From assembly GCF_004339675.1 (NCBI RefSeq), contig NZ_SLVM01000004.1, positions 1 to 64,000 on the forward strand: a DNA stretch of 64,000 nucleotides, given 5' to 3'. Origin of the DNA: Rhodovulum steppense. GTDB lineage: Bacteria; Pseudomonadota; Alphaproteobacteria; Rhodobacterales; Rhodobacteraceae. A model generated the notes under the pieces. The model saw only the letters and a program-made list of their open reading frames with translations, was not told where the DNA came from and made no database searches. Position 1 is the stretch's first letter, and each line of letters opens with the position of its first letter. Below, one piece after another: positions 7,996 to 16,988 of the stretch. A program made the translations under genes and the position numbers.

Positions 7996-10900
7996 TCAGA
8001 ATCCGTCGGGGCAGGAAAAGCCGCCGAAAAGCCCCAGGTCGAAGGGGTTGTCCACGCTGCCCGCGCGCAGGTCGAACCGCGCCGAGAAGCCGCCGCGGCC
8101 CAGCGTCAGGCGGAACAGTTCCGGCAACTCGGTCGGTTGCAGGCTGTTGGAGCGCAAAAGCCGCAGGAACGCCCAGGCCCCGGTTTCCGAGGTGATCACC
8201 TCGGACGAGCCGTCGACCGGCGTGAAGGAGAGCGAGACCAGGTTGGTGCCGTCCGGCCCGGGCCAGGTCATCGGCATCGGGCGTGCGGCCGCGTTGAAAT
8301 AGGCCAGCACCTGCCCGTCCACGTTCAGCGTCACGCGCGAGGCATTGGCCGAGAGATCCTTGGGTTCCAGCGAAAAGGCGATGACCGGCCCCGCGCCGCC
8401 GGGAAACAGCCCGTCGCGGATCGCGCGGGCGCGCTCGAACGGCACGAGACGGTCATCGGTCAGCCCGAAATCCGCCCGCCAGCGCCAGGGCCGGGCGGTG
8501 CTGTCGACATAGGCGGCCAGATGCGTGGTGGTGAAGCTGTCGATCAGCCCGCCGGGGCCGAACAGGCGGGCGAAATCGGCGATGTTGACGTCGATCCGGC
8601 TGGCGCTGTCGAACGGGTAGCGCCCGGCGGTGGCGGCGCGGCAGAAGGACAGCACATCCGCCCGCCAGCGCGCGTTGAGTTGCGCCAGCACCGCGTCGCG
8701 GGTGACGGCGATGGCATCGCCCGCGATCCCGGCGATCCAGTCGTCCACCGGGTCGGGCAGGATCGCGGCCTCGTTGGCGATGGCGCCGGTCAGTTGCGGC
8801 AGCCCGCCGCGGGCCAGCAGCGCGGCCTCGGGGTCGGGGCTGGCGGCGACGGTCTGCAATTCGTTCGATAGCGCGCTCAGCGCGGCGATGGCGGGGTCGA
8901 GGCTGGGGGGCTGGCCCGCGAGTTCCTCGATGGTGCCGCGGATCGGGGTGAAATGGTCGGCAACCGGCGTGCCGGGCGGCGGCGCGTCGGGGGCGAGGGC
9001 GGCAATCTCGGAGACGGTCTTGACGGTTTTCGAGGCCAGCCGCCCGACCTTGCCCAGCGTCTTTTCCGCAACCCGCATCGCGCCCGCGGGCATGGCGGCC
9101 CCCGGTTCGGGCGGCCGGGTCAGGTAGGTTTCGGCCACGATGGCGCGCAGCAGCCGCCTGAGCGCGCTGTCGGCGCTGGAGAGATCCCTGAGATTGTTGC
9201 GCGCGACGGCCAGATCGGTGATCGGCGCAAGCCGCAGGTCGCGCAGCACCTCGTCCCAGGTGGCGATGAAATCCTCGTAGTAGAGCTTGAGGATATCGCC
9301 CTCCAGCGTGGCGACCGAGGCGCCCGCGCTTTCCGGGCAGCCGCCCGCGAACACCGCCCGGTCAAGTGCGGCCTGCGCCGCGGCCTCGGGGACCAGCGGC
9401 AGCACCGCCTCGTGAAAACCCCGATAGGTGAAGGCGCCGGGCAGGCCGATGCGCAGCGTGCGTTCCGACAGCCGGGTGAAGACACGCGCGCCGTTGGGGC
9501 CGGCATGTTCGGCCGGGATCCAGTCGGGCAGGCCCGCGACCTCGGGCGCCTCCATCAGCGCGCGATAGGCGCGGGTGGCCAGCGGGATGGTGCAGACGCT
9601 TTCCAGCGCGGCGGAGATCAGCGCGGGATCGGGGGCGATCCGGTCCTCCTCGCCGGCCATGCGGTCCAGCGCGTCAAGCTGATAGGTCCGCGCGATGTTG
9701 GTGGGGAAGGGGTCCAGCGGCGCCTCGGCGGGCAGCGCTTGCTGCCACCAGGCGCGGGCGAACTCGGTATTGTAGGGGGCAAGCCCGGTCATCATCTGGT
9801 AGACCTTGAGCGCGCCCAGCGTGTAATCGGGATCGCGCACCTTCTTCCACATTGTCGCTTCGAGCAGCGCGACCATGCGCGGTTCCAGGACGTTGCGCAG
9901 CGCGCGTTCATAGGCGATGCGCTGGGCGCGGTCGATCTCGGCCGCGGCGGAGGGGCCAAGCGCGGTCAGCACCCCGCGCGGCACGCGGGTTTCGGCATCG
10001 GCCACCTCGTCCACCGCGTCGAGCGCCAGTTCCAGGTCCAGCGGTTCGGTCGGCGCCTGCCGCGCGGCGACATTCGCCAGCCGCGATTGCAGCAGCGTCA
10101 ATTGCCGCTCCTGGTCCGCGATCCCGCCCGAGTAGCGCAGGAAGGAGAACAGGAAAAGTGCTGCGGCCAGCACCGTGACAAGGCCCGCGCCCGCCAGCGT
10201 GCCGCGGAAGATCCAGGCGCGGCGTTCCTCGGCGCGGGGGTCGAAGGTGCCAAGCCCCGCCTCGGGGAAGATCAGCCGGGCCATCATGTCGTGCAGGAAA
10301 TAGCTGCGCGTCTCGCGATGCGCCCGCGGTTCGGGCCGGGTGGCGAGCAGGCCGAAGCGTGCGGCAAGGCTGCCGACCAGCAGATCGACCGGGCTGCCCT
10401 CCTGCGTGGCGGAGGTCAGGTAGAAGCCGCGCAGCCAGGCGCTGTCCTCGTAGCGGCTTTCGCCGAAGACGGTGTCGATCAGCGCCTTCATCGGGCCGGT
10501 CAGCGCCTCGATCTGGGCGGGAAAGCGGAAGACCTCGCCCCGTGTGGCCAGCGGGCGGTCCTCGGCGATGCGGGGGACGACGCGCTTTTCGATCTCGGCG
10601 ACAAGGGCGGTCATCTCGCGCGCGACGCTCACGCCATCGACCCGCGCCTCGGTGCCCAGGGTGGCGCCCCAGACCTGTTCGCGCCCGCGCGTGGACAGAT
10701 CGGCGAAGAAGGGTTCGAAGCCGGGGATCAGGTCGGCCTTGGTGATCATCAGATAAACCGGCAGGCGCATCTGGAGCCGGTCGTAAAGCTCGGCCAGACG
10801 TTTGCGGATCTCGCGGCCATGGGCGCGCAGCGCGGCCTCGTCGCCGGTCAGTTCCAGCACCGAGAGCGTGACGATCACCCCGTTCAGCGCGCGCCGCCCG

Positions 10901-11529
10901 CGATGGCGTTTCAGAAGGTCGAGAAAGCCGCGCCATTCGGCGGCGTCGGTCGCGGGGTCGCTGGCCTGTTCGGTATAGCGGCCCGCGGTGTCGATCAGCA
11001 CCGCGTCCTCGGTGAAGAACCAGTCGCAATTGCGCGTGCCGCCCATGCCGCGCAGGTCGTCGCCCAGTTCGATGGGGAAATTCAGCCCCGACTGGCGCAG
11101 CGCCGTGGTCTTGCCGGTGCCGGGCGGGCCGATGATGACATACCACGGCATGTCGCGCAGGAACTTGCGTCCGCCCAGCCTGGAGCGTTTCATCCGTTCG
11201 AGGATGGCCTGGAACTTCTCGCCCATCTCGGCCAGATTCTCGGCCCCCGGCACGGGCGGCGGGGCATCTTTCGGCTGGGCCAGTTCGGTGACGAAGACGC
11301 GGTTGGCGCGGGCGGCGCGGATCTGGCGCAGCAGTTGCGAGACCAGCCAGAAGATCACGATCAGCCCGATGGTGACGATCCGCGCCAGCTCGCCCGCCAG
11401 CGGCGCGGCCTCGCCCAGGCGGATCAGGGGGCCGTAGATCCAGATCAGTGCGCAGAGCAGCACGATCCCGATCAGCGTCCAGAAGAGCCGCGAGATCAGG
11501 AAGCCGAAGACCGCCTTGAGCCTGCCCAT
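7996..11529 (-). CDS. tssM: TssM (IcmF/VasK) inner-membrane T6SS protein
   Basis: 1177 aa. Two N-terminal membrane helices (about 14-33 and 48-66) precede a cytoplasmic GTPase-like domain with Walker A GPPGTGKT at 134-141 and a DTAGRY motif. A third helix lies near residue 425 (AGAGLVTVLAAALFLFSFLR). The large periplasmic region carries the IcmF-related and C-terminal domains, ending in ARPWRW and a beta-rich tail (FGGFSCPDGF). TssM forms the trans-envelope complex with TssL and TssJ. An intact Walker A distinguishes it from the GTPase-less paralogue at 2726-5149. It lies 3 nt downstream of tssL. Confidence 0.95.
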   Translation of the reverse strand: MGRLKAVFGFLISRLFWTLIGIVLLCALIWIYGPLIRLGEAAPLAGELARIVTIGLIVIFWLVSQLLRQIRAARANRVFVTELAQPKDAPPPVPGAENLAEMGEKFQAILERMKRSRLGGRKFLRDMPWYVIIGPPGTGKTTALRQSGLNFPIELGDDLRGMGGTRNCDWFFTEDAVLIDTAGRYTEQASDPATDAAEWRGFLDLLKRHRGRRALNGVIVTLSVLELTGDEAALRAHGREIRKRLAELYDRLQMRLPVYLMITKADLIPGFEPFFADLSTRGREQVWGATLGTEARVDGVSVAREMTALVAEIEKRVVPRIAEDRPLATRGEVFRFPAQIEALTGPMKALIDTVFGESRYEDSAWLRGFYLTSATQEGSPVDLLVGSLAARFGLLATRPEPRAHRETRSYFLHDMMARLIFPEAGLGTFDPRAEERRAWIFRGTLAGAGLVTVLAAALFLFSFLRYSGGIADQERQLTLLQSRLANVAARQAPTEPLDLELALDAVDEVADAETRVPRGVLTALGPSAAAEIDRAQRIAYERALRNVLEPRMVALLEATMWKKVRDPDYTLGALKVYQMMTGLAPYNTEFARAWWQQALPAEAPLDPFPTNIARTYQLDALDRMAGEEDRIAPDPALISAALESVCTIPLATRAYRALMEAPEVAGLPDWIPAEHAGPNGARVFTRLSERTLRIGLPGAFTYRGFHEAVLPLVPEAAAQAALDRAVFAGGCPESAGASVATLEGDILKLYYEDFIATWDEVLRDLRLAPITDLAVARNNLRDLSSADSALRRLLRAIVAETYLTRPPEPGAAMPAGAMRVAEKTLGKVGRLASKTVKTVSEIAALAPDAPPPGTPVADHFTPIRGTIEELAGQPPSLDPAIAALSALSNELQTVAASPDPEAALLARGGLPQLTGAIANEAAILPDPVDDWIAGIAGDAIAVTRDAVLAQLNARWRADVLSFCRAATAGRYPFDSASRIDVNIADFARLFGPGGLIDSFTTTHLAAYVDSTARPWRWRADFGLTDDRLVPFERARAIRDGLFPGGAGPVIAFSLEPKDLSANASRVTLNVDGQVLAYFNAAARPMPMTWPGPDGTNLVSLSFTPVDGSSEVITSETGAWAFLRLLRSNSLQPTELPELFRLTLGRGGFSARFDLRAGSVDNPFDLGLFGGFSCPDGF

Positions 11530-11532
11530 GGA

Positions 11533-12888
11533 TCAGACCTTCTTCTCGATATGGATTTCCACCCGGCGGTTGCGCGCCCGGCCCTCGCGCGTGGCGTTGT
11601 CGGCGATGGGCTGGGTGGCGGCGCGGCCCTCATGGGCGACAAGGCCGGGGGGCACGCCGCGGGCGATCAGCAGATCGGCGATGGTGCGCGCGCGGGCCTC
11701 GGACAGGCCCTGGTTCGAGGCGAAGGGGTTGGTGCGCTGCACCGGCACGCTGTCGGTATGGCCGACGACGCGCACGCCGCCGATCACGTCGAGATTGTCG
11801 ACGATCACCTGTGCGATGGCGGCGATCAGGGGGGCGTAGACCTCGTTGATCTCGGCGCGGGCCGAGCGGAAAAGCTCGGGGTCGGGGGATTGCAGGGCAA
11901 GGATCGCGAGCGAGACATCCTCGCGCCCGGTCAGCGCGCCCAGCGCGTCGGGGGGGGCTGCCCCGGCAAAGAGCGGCAGCAGTTCCATCACCACGGGTTC
12001 GGCGATCAGCGCCGGGGTTTCCGGTACGGCGGTTTCGCGCAGGGGCCGGTAGATCCCCGCGCGTTCGGGCGGGGGCAGGACCGAGGCCAGCGTGAACAAC
12101 TGCTCGCCCCGCGACGACAGCCGCATCGACAGCCCGGCATAGATCAGCGTGATCGCCGCCAGCGCGACCAGCGCGATCGACCACAGCGGCACGCGGAAGC
12201 GCGGCGCCTCGTCGGCGGCGGCCACGCCCTGCCAATGCGGCGACAGCGCCCGGTCGGCATCGTCGGGGCGGCGCAGCACGCGGGCCATCGCGCCGCGCAT
12301 CTGCGCCAGCGCCCCGTCGCCCGCGGGGCCGGTGACCCGGTGCTTGCCGCGAAAGCCCAGCCCGAGGCAGAGAAAGGCCAGTTCCAGCATGTCGGGGTCG
12401 CGTTCGGAATAGCGCAGCAGATCCTCGGCCCGCTCGAAGAACCGCGTCCCGGCATCGACATCGCCCGAGAGCGAGACGACAAGCGGTTCGCGCGGCCAGT
12501 CGGAATGCCCGCCCCAGGGGGTGTTCAGCGCGACATCGTCCAGAAGGGCGGCGACGAACCATGCCGCCTGATCGGCGCGCGAGAGCGGCACGCCCTCGCC
12601 CACCGCCGCGTCGCGGGCATGGATCAGGTTGTCCAGAAGCCGCGCGCGCAGGGTTTCGGGGTTCTCGGGCGCCATGGCGCGTTCCAGTTCCGGGGCAAGT
12701 CCCAGAAGGGCGGCAAAGGCGTTCACCAGCGGGTTGGCCGAGGCGCGCAATTGCTGCACCCGCGGCGCGGGTTCGCCCGCCGTTCCGGGCCGGGCGGCCA
12801 TGGTGGCGGGGCCGCGGGCCTGGCGCGCGGGGCGGATGCGGGTGCGGCCCGCGTCGTCGTCCAGCCCGAAGGGATCGTCGCGTGTCAT
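11533..12888 (-). CDS. tssL: TssL (DotU) fused to an OmpA peptidoglycan-binding domain
   Basis: 451 aa. A Pro/Arg-rich N-terminus is followed by the DotU domain (about 45-210), with the conserved FVAALLDDVALNTPWG (111-126) and a GFRGKHRV segment. A single membrane helix (about 234-255) leads to a periplasmic OmpA-like domain, with VVGHTDS around 374-380 and a closing ARNRRVEIHI. This is the 'evolved' TssL that grips peptidoglycan directly. It pairs with TssM, TssJ and TssK to form the membrane complex. The start lies 4 nt downstream of the tssK stop. Confidence 0.93.
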   Translation of the reverse strand: MTRDDPFGLDDDAGRTRIRPARQARGPATMAARPGTAGEPAPRVQQLRASANPLVNAFAALLGLAPELERAMAPENPETLRARLLDNLIHARDAAVGEGVPLSRADQAAWFVAALLDDVALNTPWGGHSDWPREPLVVSLSGDVDAGTRFFERAEDLLRYSERDPDMLELAFLCLGLGFRGKHRVTGPAGDGALAQMRGAMARVLRRPDDADRALSPHWQGVAAADEAPRFRVPLWSIALVALAAITLIYAGLSMRLSSRGEQLFTLASVLPPPERAGIYRPLRETAVPETPALIAEPVVMELLPLFAGAAPPDALGALTGREDVSLAILALQSPDPELFRSARAEINEVYAPLIAAIAQVIVDNLDVIGGVRVVGHTDSVPVQRTNPFASNQGLSEARARTIADLLIARGVPPGLVAHEGRAATQPIADNATREGRARNRRVEIHIEKKV

Positions 12889-12892
12889 CGCC

Positions 12893-14227
12893 TCACCTGC
12901 TGACCGCGTAGCAGTCGATTTCGGGTTCGCTGGCCAAGTCGCCCGAGACCCCGATCACGAAGCCCGCGGCGTCGGCCAGTTGCGCCCAATGGTCGGAATG
13001 GCGGTCCAGCTCCAGGCAGAGCCGGTCGCCGTCATAGGGTATCTCGCGGGGTTGCGAATGCAGCGGTTTCAGCGGGATGCCGGGCAGCCGCGATTTCCAG
13101 AGCGTGTCGAACTCGTCCGCGGCGCCCACGGTCGTCTGGTTGACGAAGATCTGGCGCAGCTTTTCGTCGGACATGTCGGAGCCTACGCGAACCACGATGC
13201 GCGAGCCGTTCACAAGCTCGGGATTGCCCAGCCGCACGGTCCAGACATTGCGCGAATGCTTGCGCACCTCCAGCGGGCGGGCGCGGATCTCGACATGGCG
13301 CAGCGACAGGATCAGCGAGCGCAGCGTGTCGGCCAGCGCCTCGAAGGCGGGCTGGGGGTCCATGTGGTCATAGGCGGGCAGCGCGGACAGGCTGCGCGAA
13401 TTCGATCCGAAGGTGGCCATCCGTCCGGCCAGCCCGGCCAGTTCGAGGAAGAATTCCGACGGGTGGAACAGATCCTGGGCCAGCATATGCGCGATCCGGG
13501 GCCGCGCGGTGTTGGCGAGTTCCAGGATCAGCAGGTTCTCGACCGAGGCCCCGCTGCCCCCCATCAGAAGCTTGCCATGCGCCTCGGCGATGCGTTCCAG
13601 ACCGGTCGCGATTTCCTGGGCGAAGCGGGCATACCAGGGCGCGGCGGCGGTGATGAGCGCGGGGGGCAGGTGGCCCTCGTCCAGCGCGACGGCGCCATCG
13701 GCCTTGAGCCCGTCGATCCGGCAGATCGGCAGGGTGGCAAAGCCCGTCTCGTCCTGGCCGGGCAGCAGGAGGCGGGGTTGCAGATGGGCGATCTCGATCT
13801 CCTCGGGCTCGGCGCCGTTCAGCACGGTGTCGCGGATCTCGACCAGCGCGCCGCGATAGCGCGCGCCGGCGGGGTCGGCATGATGCGGCTCGATCGTGGC
13901 CGCGCCGCTGCGTTCCAGCGGCACGGCGATGCGCACCAGCCCGGCTTGCGTGTCGGCGGCGATGGCCACCGGTTCGGGCGCGGGCATCGTTTCGGGCAGC
14001 GAAAAGGGCGTGCCGTCGGGCAGGATGCCCTGGGCCGCCTCGATCCCGACGCGGCCCGCCCCCAGCGCGGCGCGGTCCAGCACCAGCCGCCCGAAACCCC
14101 AGCTCTGGTGGCGTGCCGCGCCCAGCGCGCCGCGCAGCAGTGCCTCGGTCCAGCGGTCCTGTTGCTGGAAATGCTGGGTGCGAAGGAACAGACCCTCCGA
14201 CCAGACGACCCTGTTGCCCTCTCCCAT
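12893..14227 (-). CDS. tssK: TssK (ImpJ/VasE) baseplate protein
   Basis: 444 aa, the usual TssK length. The N-terminus (NRVVWSEGLFLRTQHFQQQD) is the family signature, with the conserved W-x-EGLFL-x-QHFQQ block that contacts the baseplate. TssK trimers link the TssEFG baseplate wedge to the TssL/TssM cytoplasmic domains. It sits between tssJ and tssL in the leftward operon with gaps of 10 and 4 nt. No oddities are seen. Confidence 0.93.
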   Translation of the reverse strand: MGEGNRVVWSEGLFLRTQHFQQQDRWTEALLRGALGAARHQSWGFGRLVLDRAALGAGRVGIEAAQGILPDGTPFSLPETMPAPEPVAIAADTQAGLVRIAVPLERSGAATIEPHHADPAGARYRGALVEIRDTVLNGAEPEEIEIAHLQPRLLLPGQDETGFATLPICRIDGLKADGAVALDEGHLPPALITAAAPWYARFAQEIATGLERIAEAHGKLLMGGSGASVENLLILELANTARPRIAHMLAQDLFHPSEFFLELAGLAGRMATFGSNSRSLSALPAYDHMDPQPAFEALADTLRSLILSLRHVEIRARPLEVRKHSRNVWTVRLGNPELVNGSRIVVRVGSDMSDEKLRQIFVNQTTVGAADEFDTLWKSRLPGIPLKPLHSQPREIPYDGDRLCLELDRHSDHWAQLADAAGFVIGVSGDLASEPEIDCYAVSR

Positions 14228-14237
14228 TCCGCCGCCC

Positions 14238-14693
14238 TCAGACCGATGTCAGGCTGATGCCGCCCGGGCCGACGCTGACGACAAGCCCCATATTGCCCGA
14301 GGCGGGGGCGGGCATCTTGGCGCGGAAGACCTTGCCGCCCGGGTCGCGATAGCCCGCAACCACGCCGATCACGGCCGTCCCGGTTTCCAGCCCGATCACC
14401 CGCGTTGCCGCGGCGCCCGGGCTCAGCACGATCTGGTCGGCCTTGACCAGATCGCCGCCAAGGGCGGTCTGCGGGGTCTGGAGCGCGAAGAAATCCGCCC
14501 CGTCGAAGGCCGCCGCGCCGCGCAGTTGCAGGATGCTGAGCGTGAGCGGCCGGTCGGCCCCGTCGGGTCCGGGGTTCATTCCGGCCGTGCCCTGTGCGCT
14601 GACCGTCAGCGCCCCCGGCCCGGGGGTGCAGCCCGCGAGCAGCAGCGCCGCGCCGGTCCCTGCCAGCAATACCCGTCTGTCGATCCGTGTCAT
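14238..14693 (-). CDS. tssJ: TssJ (VasD) outer-membrane lipoprotein
   Basis: 151 aa from the start chosen at MTRIDRRVLLAG; a longer upstream frame exists but lacks a signal. Residues 1-22 form a lipoprotein signal with lipobox LLAGC, and its RR pair resembles a Tat-type leader. The mature part is a small beta-rich domain with TssJ-typical TPQTALGGDLVKAD and PGAATRVIGLETGTAVIGV. TssJ anchors TssM to the outer membrane. It lies between the FHA gene and tssK. Confidence 0.85.
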   Translation of the reverse strand: MTRIDRRVLLAGTGAALLLAGCTPGPGALTVSAQGTAGMNPGPDGADRPLTLSILQLRGAAAFDGADFFALQTPQTALGGDLVKADQIVLSPGAAATRVIGLETGTAVIGVVAGYRDPGGKVFRAKMPAPASGNMGLVVSVGPGGISLTSV

Positions 14694-14697
14694 GGTC

Positions 14698-15945
14698 CTA
14701 CCCCCCCTTTGCGTCTTCATAGGCTGTGCGGAACTCGGCCCCGATCTCGCCCAGGAAGCGATCCTCGGCCGACCGGGCGATCTGGGCATAGCGCTCTTCG
14801 TAAAGCTGCCAGAGCTTGGCGCCCCGCCCGCCCGCAAGCAAGGTCTGCAACCGGCCCTCGGATTCGAGATCGCGTTCGATGGCGGCGGGGTCGAAGCGGT
14901 CGATCATCTGGCGCAGCGCGGCCTGAACGGCGATCCAGGTGCGCATCTGGTGGTCGGCCAGGTCGCGGAACGAGGCCGCGATGGCGGCGTCGGGGGGCAG
15001 GTAGCCGGGGCCGCGCCCGATCGCCAGCGCCTCGACGGCCTCGCGCGATGTGGGCAGGAATTTCAACGGGTTGACCTCGGCCGCGCCGATCACGGTCTGG
15101 GCCACGCGGACATTCTGCTTTTCCTGCGCACGGGCGCGCAGAAGCTGCATCAGCCCCTCGGTCAGCGCCCGGAAGCGCGCGCCGAGGGCCTCCATCTCGG
15201 CCTCGGGATCGGCGCCTGCGGGGGGCGGGTCGATGCCGAGACCGCGGTAGAAGGCGGCGCGCAGGGCGGCGTCGGTCGGGGCGGGTTGGGGCGCGATGCG
15301 CCAGTCTGGGGCGGAGGGGGCTGCTGCGGGCGGTTCGGGCGGGGGGCGCTGGGAGGCGGTGTCGAAATAGCCGCCTGCCGGGGGCGGCGCGGGGTCCGGC
15401 GGGCGGCGGGGCGCGGCGGGCTCCAGCGTGAACGGGTCGTCGAACTGGAAGCCCGGCCCCTTCTGCGCGGGCTCGGGTTCGGTGAAATCGCCCGAGCGCA
15501 TCGCGCCGCGGAAGCTGGGCGGCAGGTTGGCCGGGCGCTCGGGCGGCGGGTCGTAAGGGGGCGCCTCGCCGAAATCGAAGGCGAAGGGGTCGCGGGCCTT
15601 GGCGGGTTGAACGGGGTCGGGCCGCGCGGCGGCGCCAAGCTCGACGCGCAGGACGTAATCGCCCAGCCGCAGCCGCATCCCGTGTTCCAGCGTGGCGGTG
15701 TTGCCCAGCCCCAGCGGCCGATCCGCGCCATCGACGAACAGCCCGCCCGAGGATGTGTCGGTGACGATGAACCGGCCCGCCTCGCCATGGATGGCGCAAT
15801 GCTGGCGCGACACGAAGCGGTCGGGATCGTCGATCCGCCAGTCGGCGCTGGCATCGCGGCCGATGGTCAACTCGCCGTCCTCAAGGCTGCGGCGGGTTTC
15901 GGCCTGCGGGTGGGGGCCGTGTTCGAGGATCAGCGTCAGCGTCAT
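14698..15945 (-). CDS. tagH: FHA-domain T6SS protein (TagH/ImpI-like)
   Basis: 415 aa from MTLTLILEHG, a start that overlaps the tssG stop by 4 nt. An N-terminal FHA domain (about 25-75) shows Arg30 (LTIGRD) and Ser46/His49 (SRQHC), which bind phosphothreonine. A long Pro-rich linker (110-215) leads to the ImpI/VasC C-terminal domain (about 230-415). In related systems the kinase PpkA phosphorylates this protein and PppA reverses it, which licenses firing. The usual Asn of the FHA N-G-x-x-x-N-G turn reads as Gly here (SSGGLFVDG), a possible change in phosphopeptide grip. Confidence 0.88.
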   Translation of the reverse strand: MTLTLILEHGPHPQAETRRSLEDGELTIGRDASADWRIDDPDRFVSRQHCAIHGEAGRFIVTDTSSGGLFVDGADRPLGLGNTATLEHGMRLRLGDYVLRVELGAAARPDPVQPAKARDPFAFDFGEAPPYDPPPERPANLPPSFRGAMRSGDFTEPEPAQKGPGFQFDDPFTLEPAAPRRPPDPAPPPAGGYFDTASQRPPPEPPAAAPSAPDWRIAPQPAPTDAALRAAFYRGLGIDPPPAGADPEAEMEALGARFRALTEGLMQLLRARAQEKQNVRVAQTVIGAAEVNPLKFLPTSREAVEALAIGRGPGYLPPDAAIAASFRDLADHQMRTWIAVQAALRQMIDRFDPAAIERDLESEGRLQTLLAGGRGAKLWQLYEERYAQIARSAEDRFLGEIGAEFRTAYEDAKGG

Positions 15946-16988
15946 GCCGCCACCCTCCGGCCCGGGGCGGTGATGCGCGCCAGCCGCAGGTCGTCGGCAT
16001 CGCGGCGGGCGCGGGGGCCAAGCCATGCGGTGCGGCCCAGGCGCACGGCGCCAAGCTGCGCGGGCGGCACCGCGTCGGCGGCCAGCACCAGCCGCAGATC
16101 GGCGTCGATGCCATGGCCCAGCGCGAACAGGACCGCGCGGCGCAGCGCCTGTCGCGCGGGGCCATCGGCCATGAAGGCTTCGTAGCGGGGGCGGGACAGG
16201 GGGCCGACCACGATCTCGACCCGCGCATGGCGCGCATAGGTCCGCGCGCCTGCCACCGCGCCGGTGCCAAGCCCGGCATGGGCGCGGCCAAGCCGGGTTT
16301 GCAGCGGCGCGGGAATGTCGGTCCAGACGCCGACAAACTCGCGCAGGGCGACCGGCGCGCCGATCACGTCCGACAGGAAGCGGGTCAACCGCTCGACCCC
16401 GCGCACCTGGCCGGAAAGCGAGGTGGCATGGCGCAGCGCCATCCGGTCGGCCCCCGGCCCGTCCGCGCCGACCCCCGGCAGGCCAAGCCCGGCCAGCGCC
16501 CGCATCAGCGCGGCAGTGCGCCCGCCGGTGCCATGGGCGATCTGCACCTCGGGGCGCGTTTCGGCCCAGGCGCGCCAGTAAAGCGCGATCATCCGGTGTT
16601 GCAGGATGTTGCAGAAATCGAGAAAGGCGGTGTCGGCGCTGGCCCCGTCACGCCCGCCCGCGAACCAGCGGTTGGAAAGCCGCGCCATCACCCAGCGCGT
16701 CAGGTGCAGGGGCATCGGGCCTTCGGGACCCATCAGGCCCAGCACGTTGACCTCGACGCGCGGCGGGGTGCCGGGGGTGACGCCCTCGACATCGCGCGTG
16801 GCGAAACCCAGCCGCAGGTTCTGGCCCAGGCGCACCGGCTCGACCTCGGGGCCGCCGCTGCGGCCGAAACGCTGCGCATCGGTTTCGAGCAGGCGCAACA
16901 GCTGGAAGAACCCGGTTTCGGCCGGGTCGAGCCCCGGGGGCAAGGCCCCGCTCAGATCGGGGCGCGGTGGCCGGGCGTCATCGGCCAT
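15942..16988 (-). CDS. tssG: TssG (ImpH/VasB) baseplate protein
   Basis: 348 aa, typical length. FFQLLRLLETDAQRFGRSGG near residues 27-46, NLRLGFATRDV and the MGPEGPMPLHLT motif are family signatures. TssG builds the baseplate wedge with TssE, TssF and TssK. Its start lies inside the 3' end of tssF (37-nt overlap), and its stop overlaps the FHA gene start (ATGA), so translation is tightly coupled. Confidence 0.93.
   Translation of the reverse strand: MADDARPPRPDLSGALPPGLDPAETGFFQLLRLLETDAQRFGRSGGPEVEPVRLGQNLRLGFATRDVEGVTPGTPPRVEVNVLGLMGPEGPMPLHLTRWVMARLSNRWFAGGRDGASADTAFLDFCNILQHRMIALYWRAWAETRPEVQIAHGTGGRTAALMRALAGLGLPGVGADGPGADRMALRHATSLSGQVRGVERLTRFLSDVIGAPVALREFVGVWTDIPAPLQTRLGRAHAGLGTGAVAGARTYARHARVEIVVGPLSRPRYEAFMADGPARQALRRAVLFALGHGIDADLRLVLAADAVPPAQLGAVRLGRTAWLGPRARRDADDLRLARITAPGRRVAA

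Noticed and set aside
2726-11529. Two IcmF-type genes suggesting two separate T6SS
   Set aside because: Every other core component occurs once, and the first lacks the GTPase domain, so it is an accessory paralogue within one system.
8953-12903. 1316-codon plus-strand frame opposite tssM and tssL
   Set aside because: Shadow of the two conserved T6SS genes, for the same reason.
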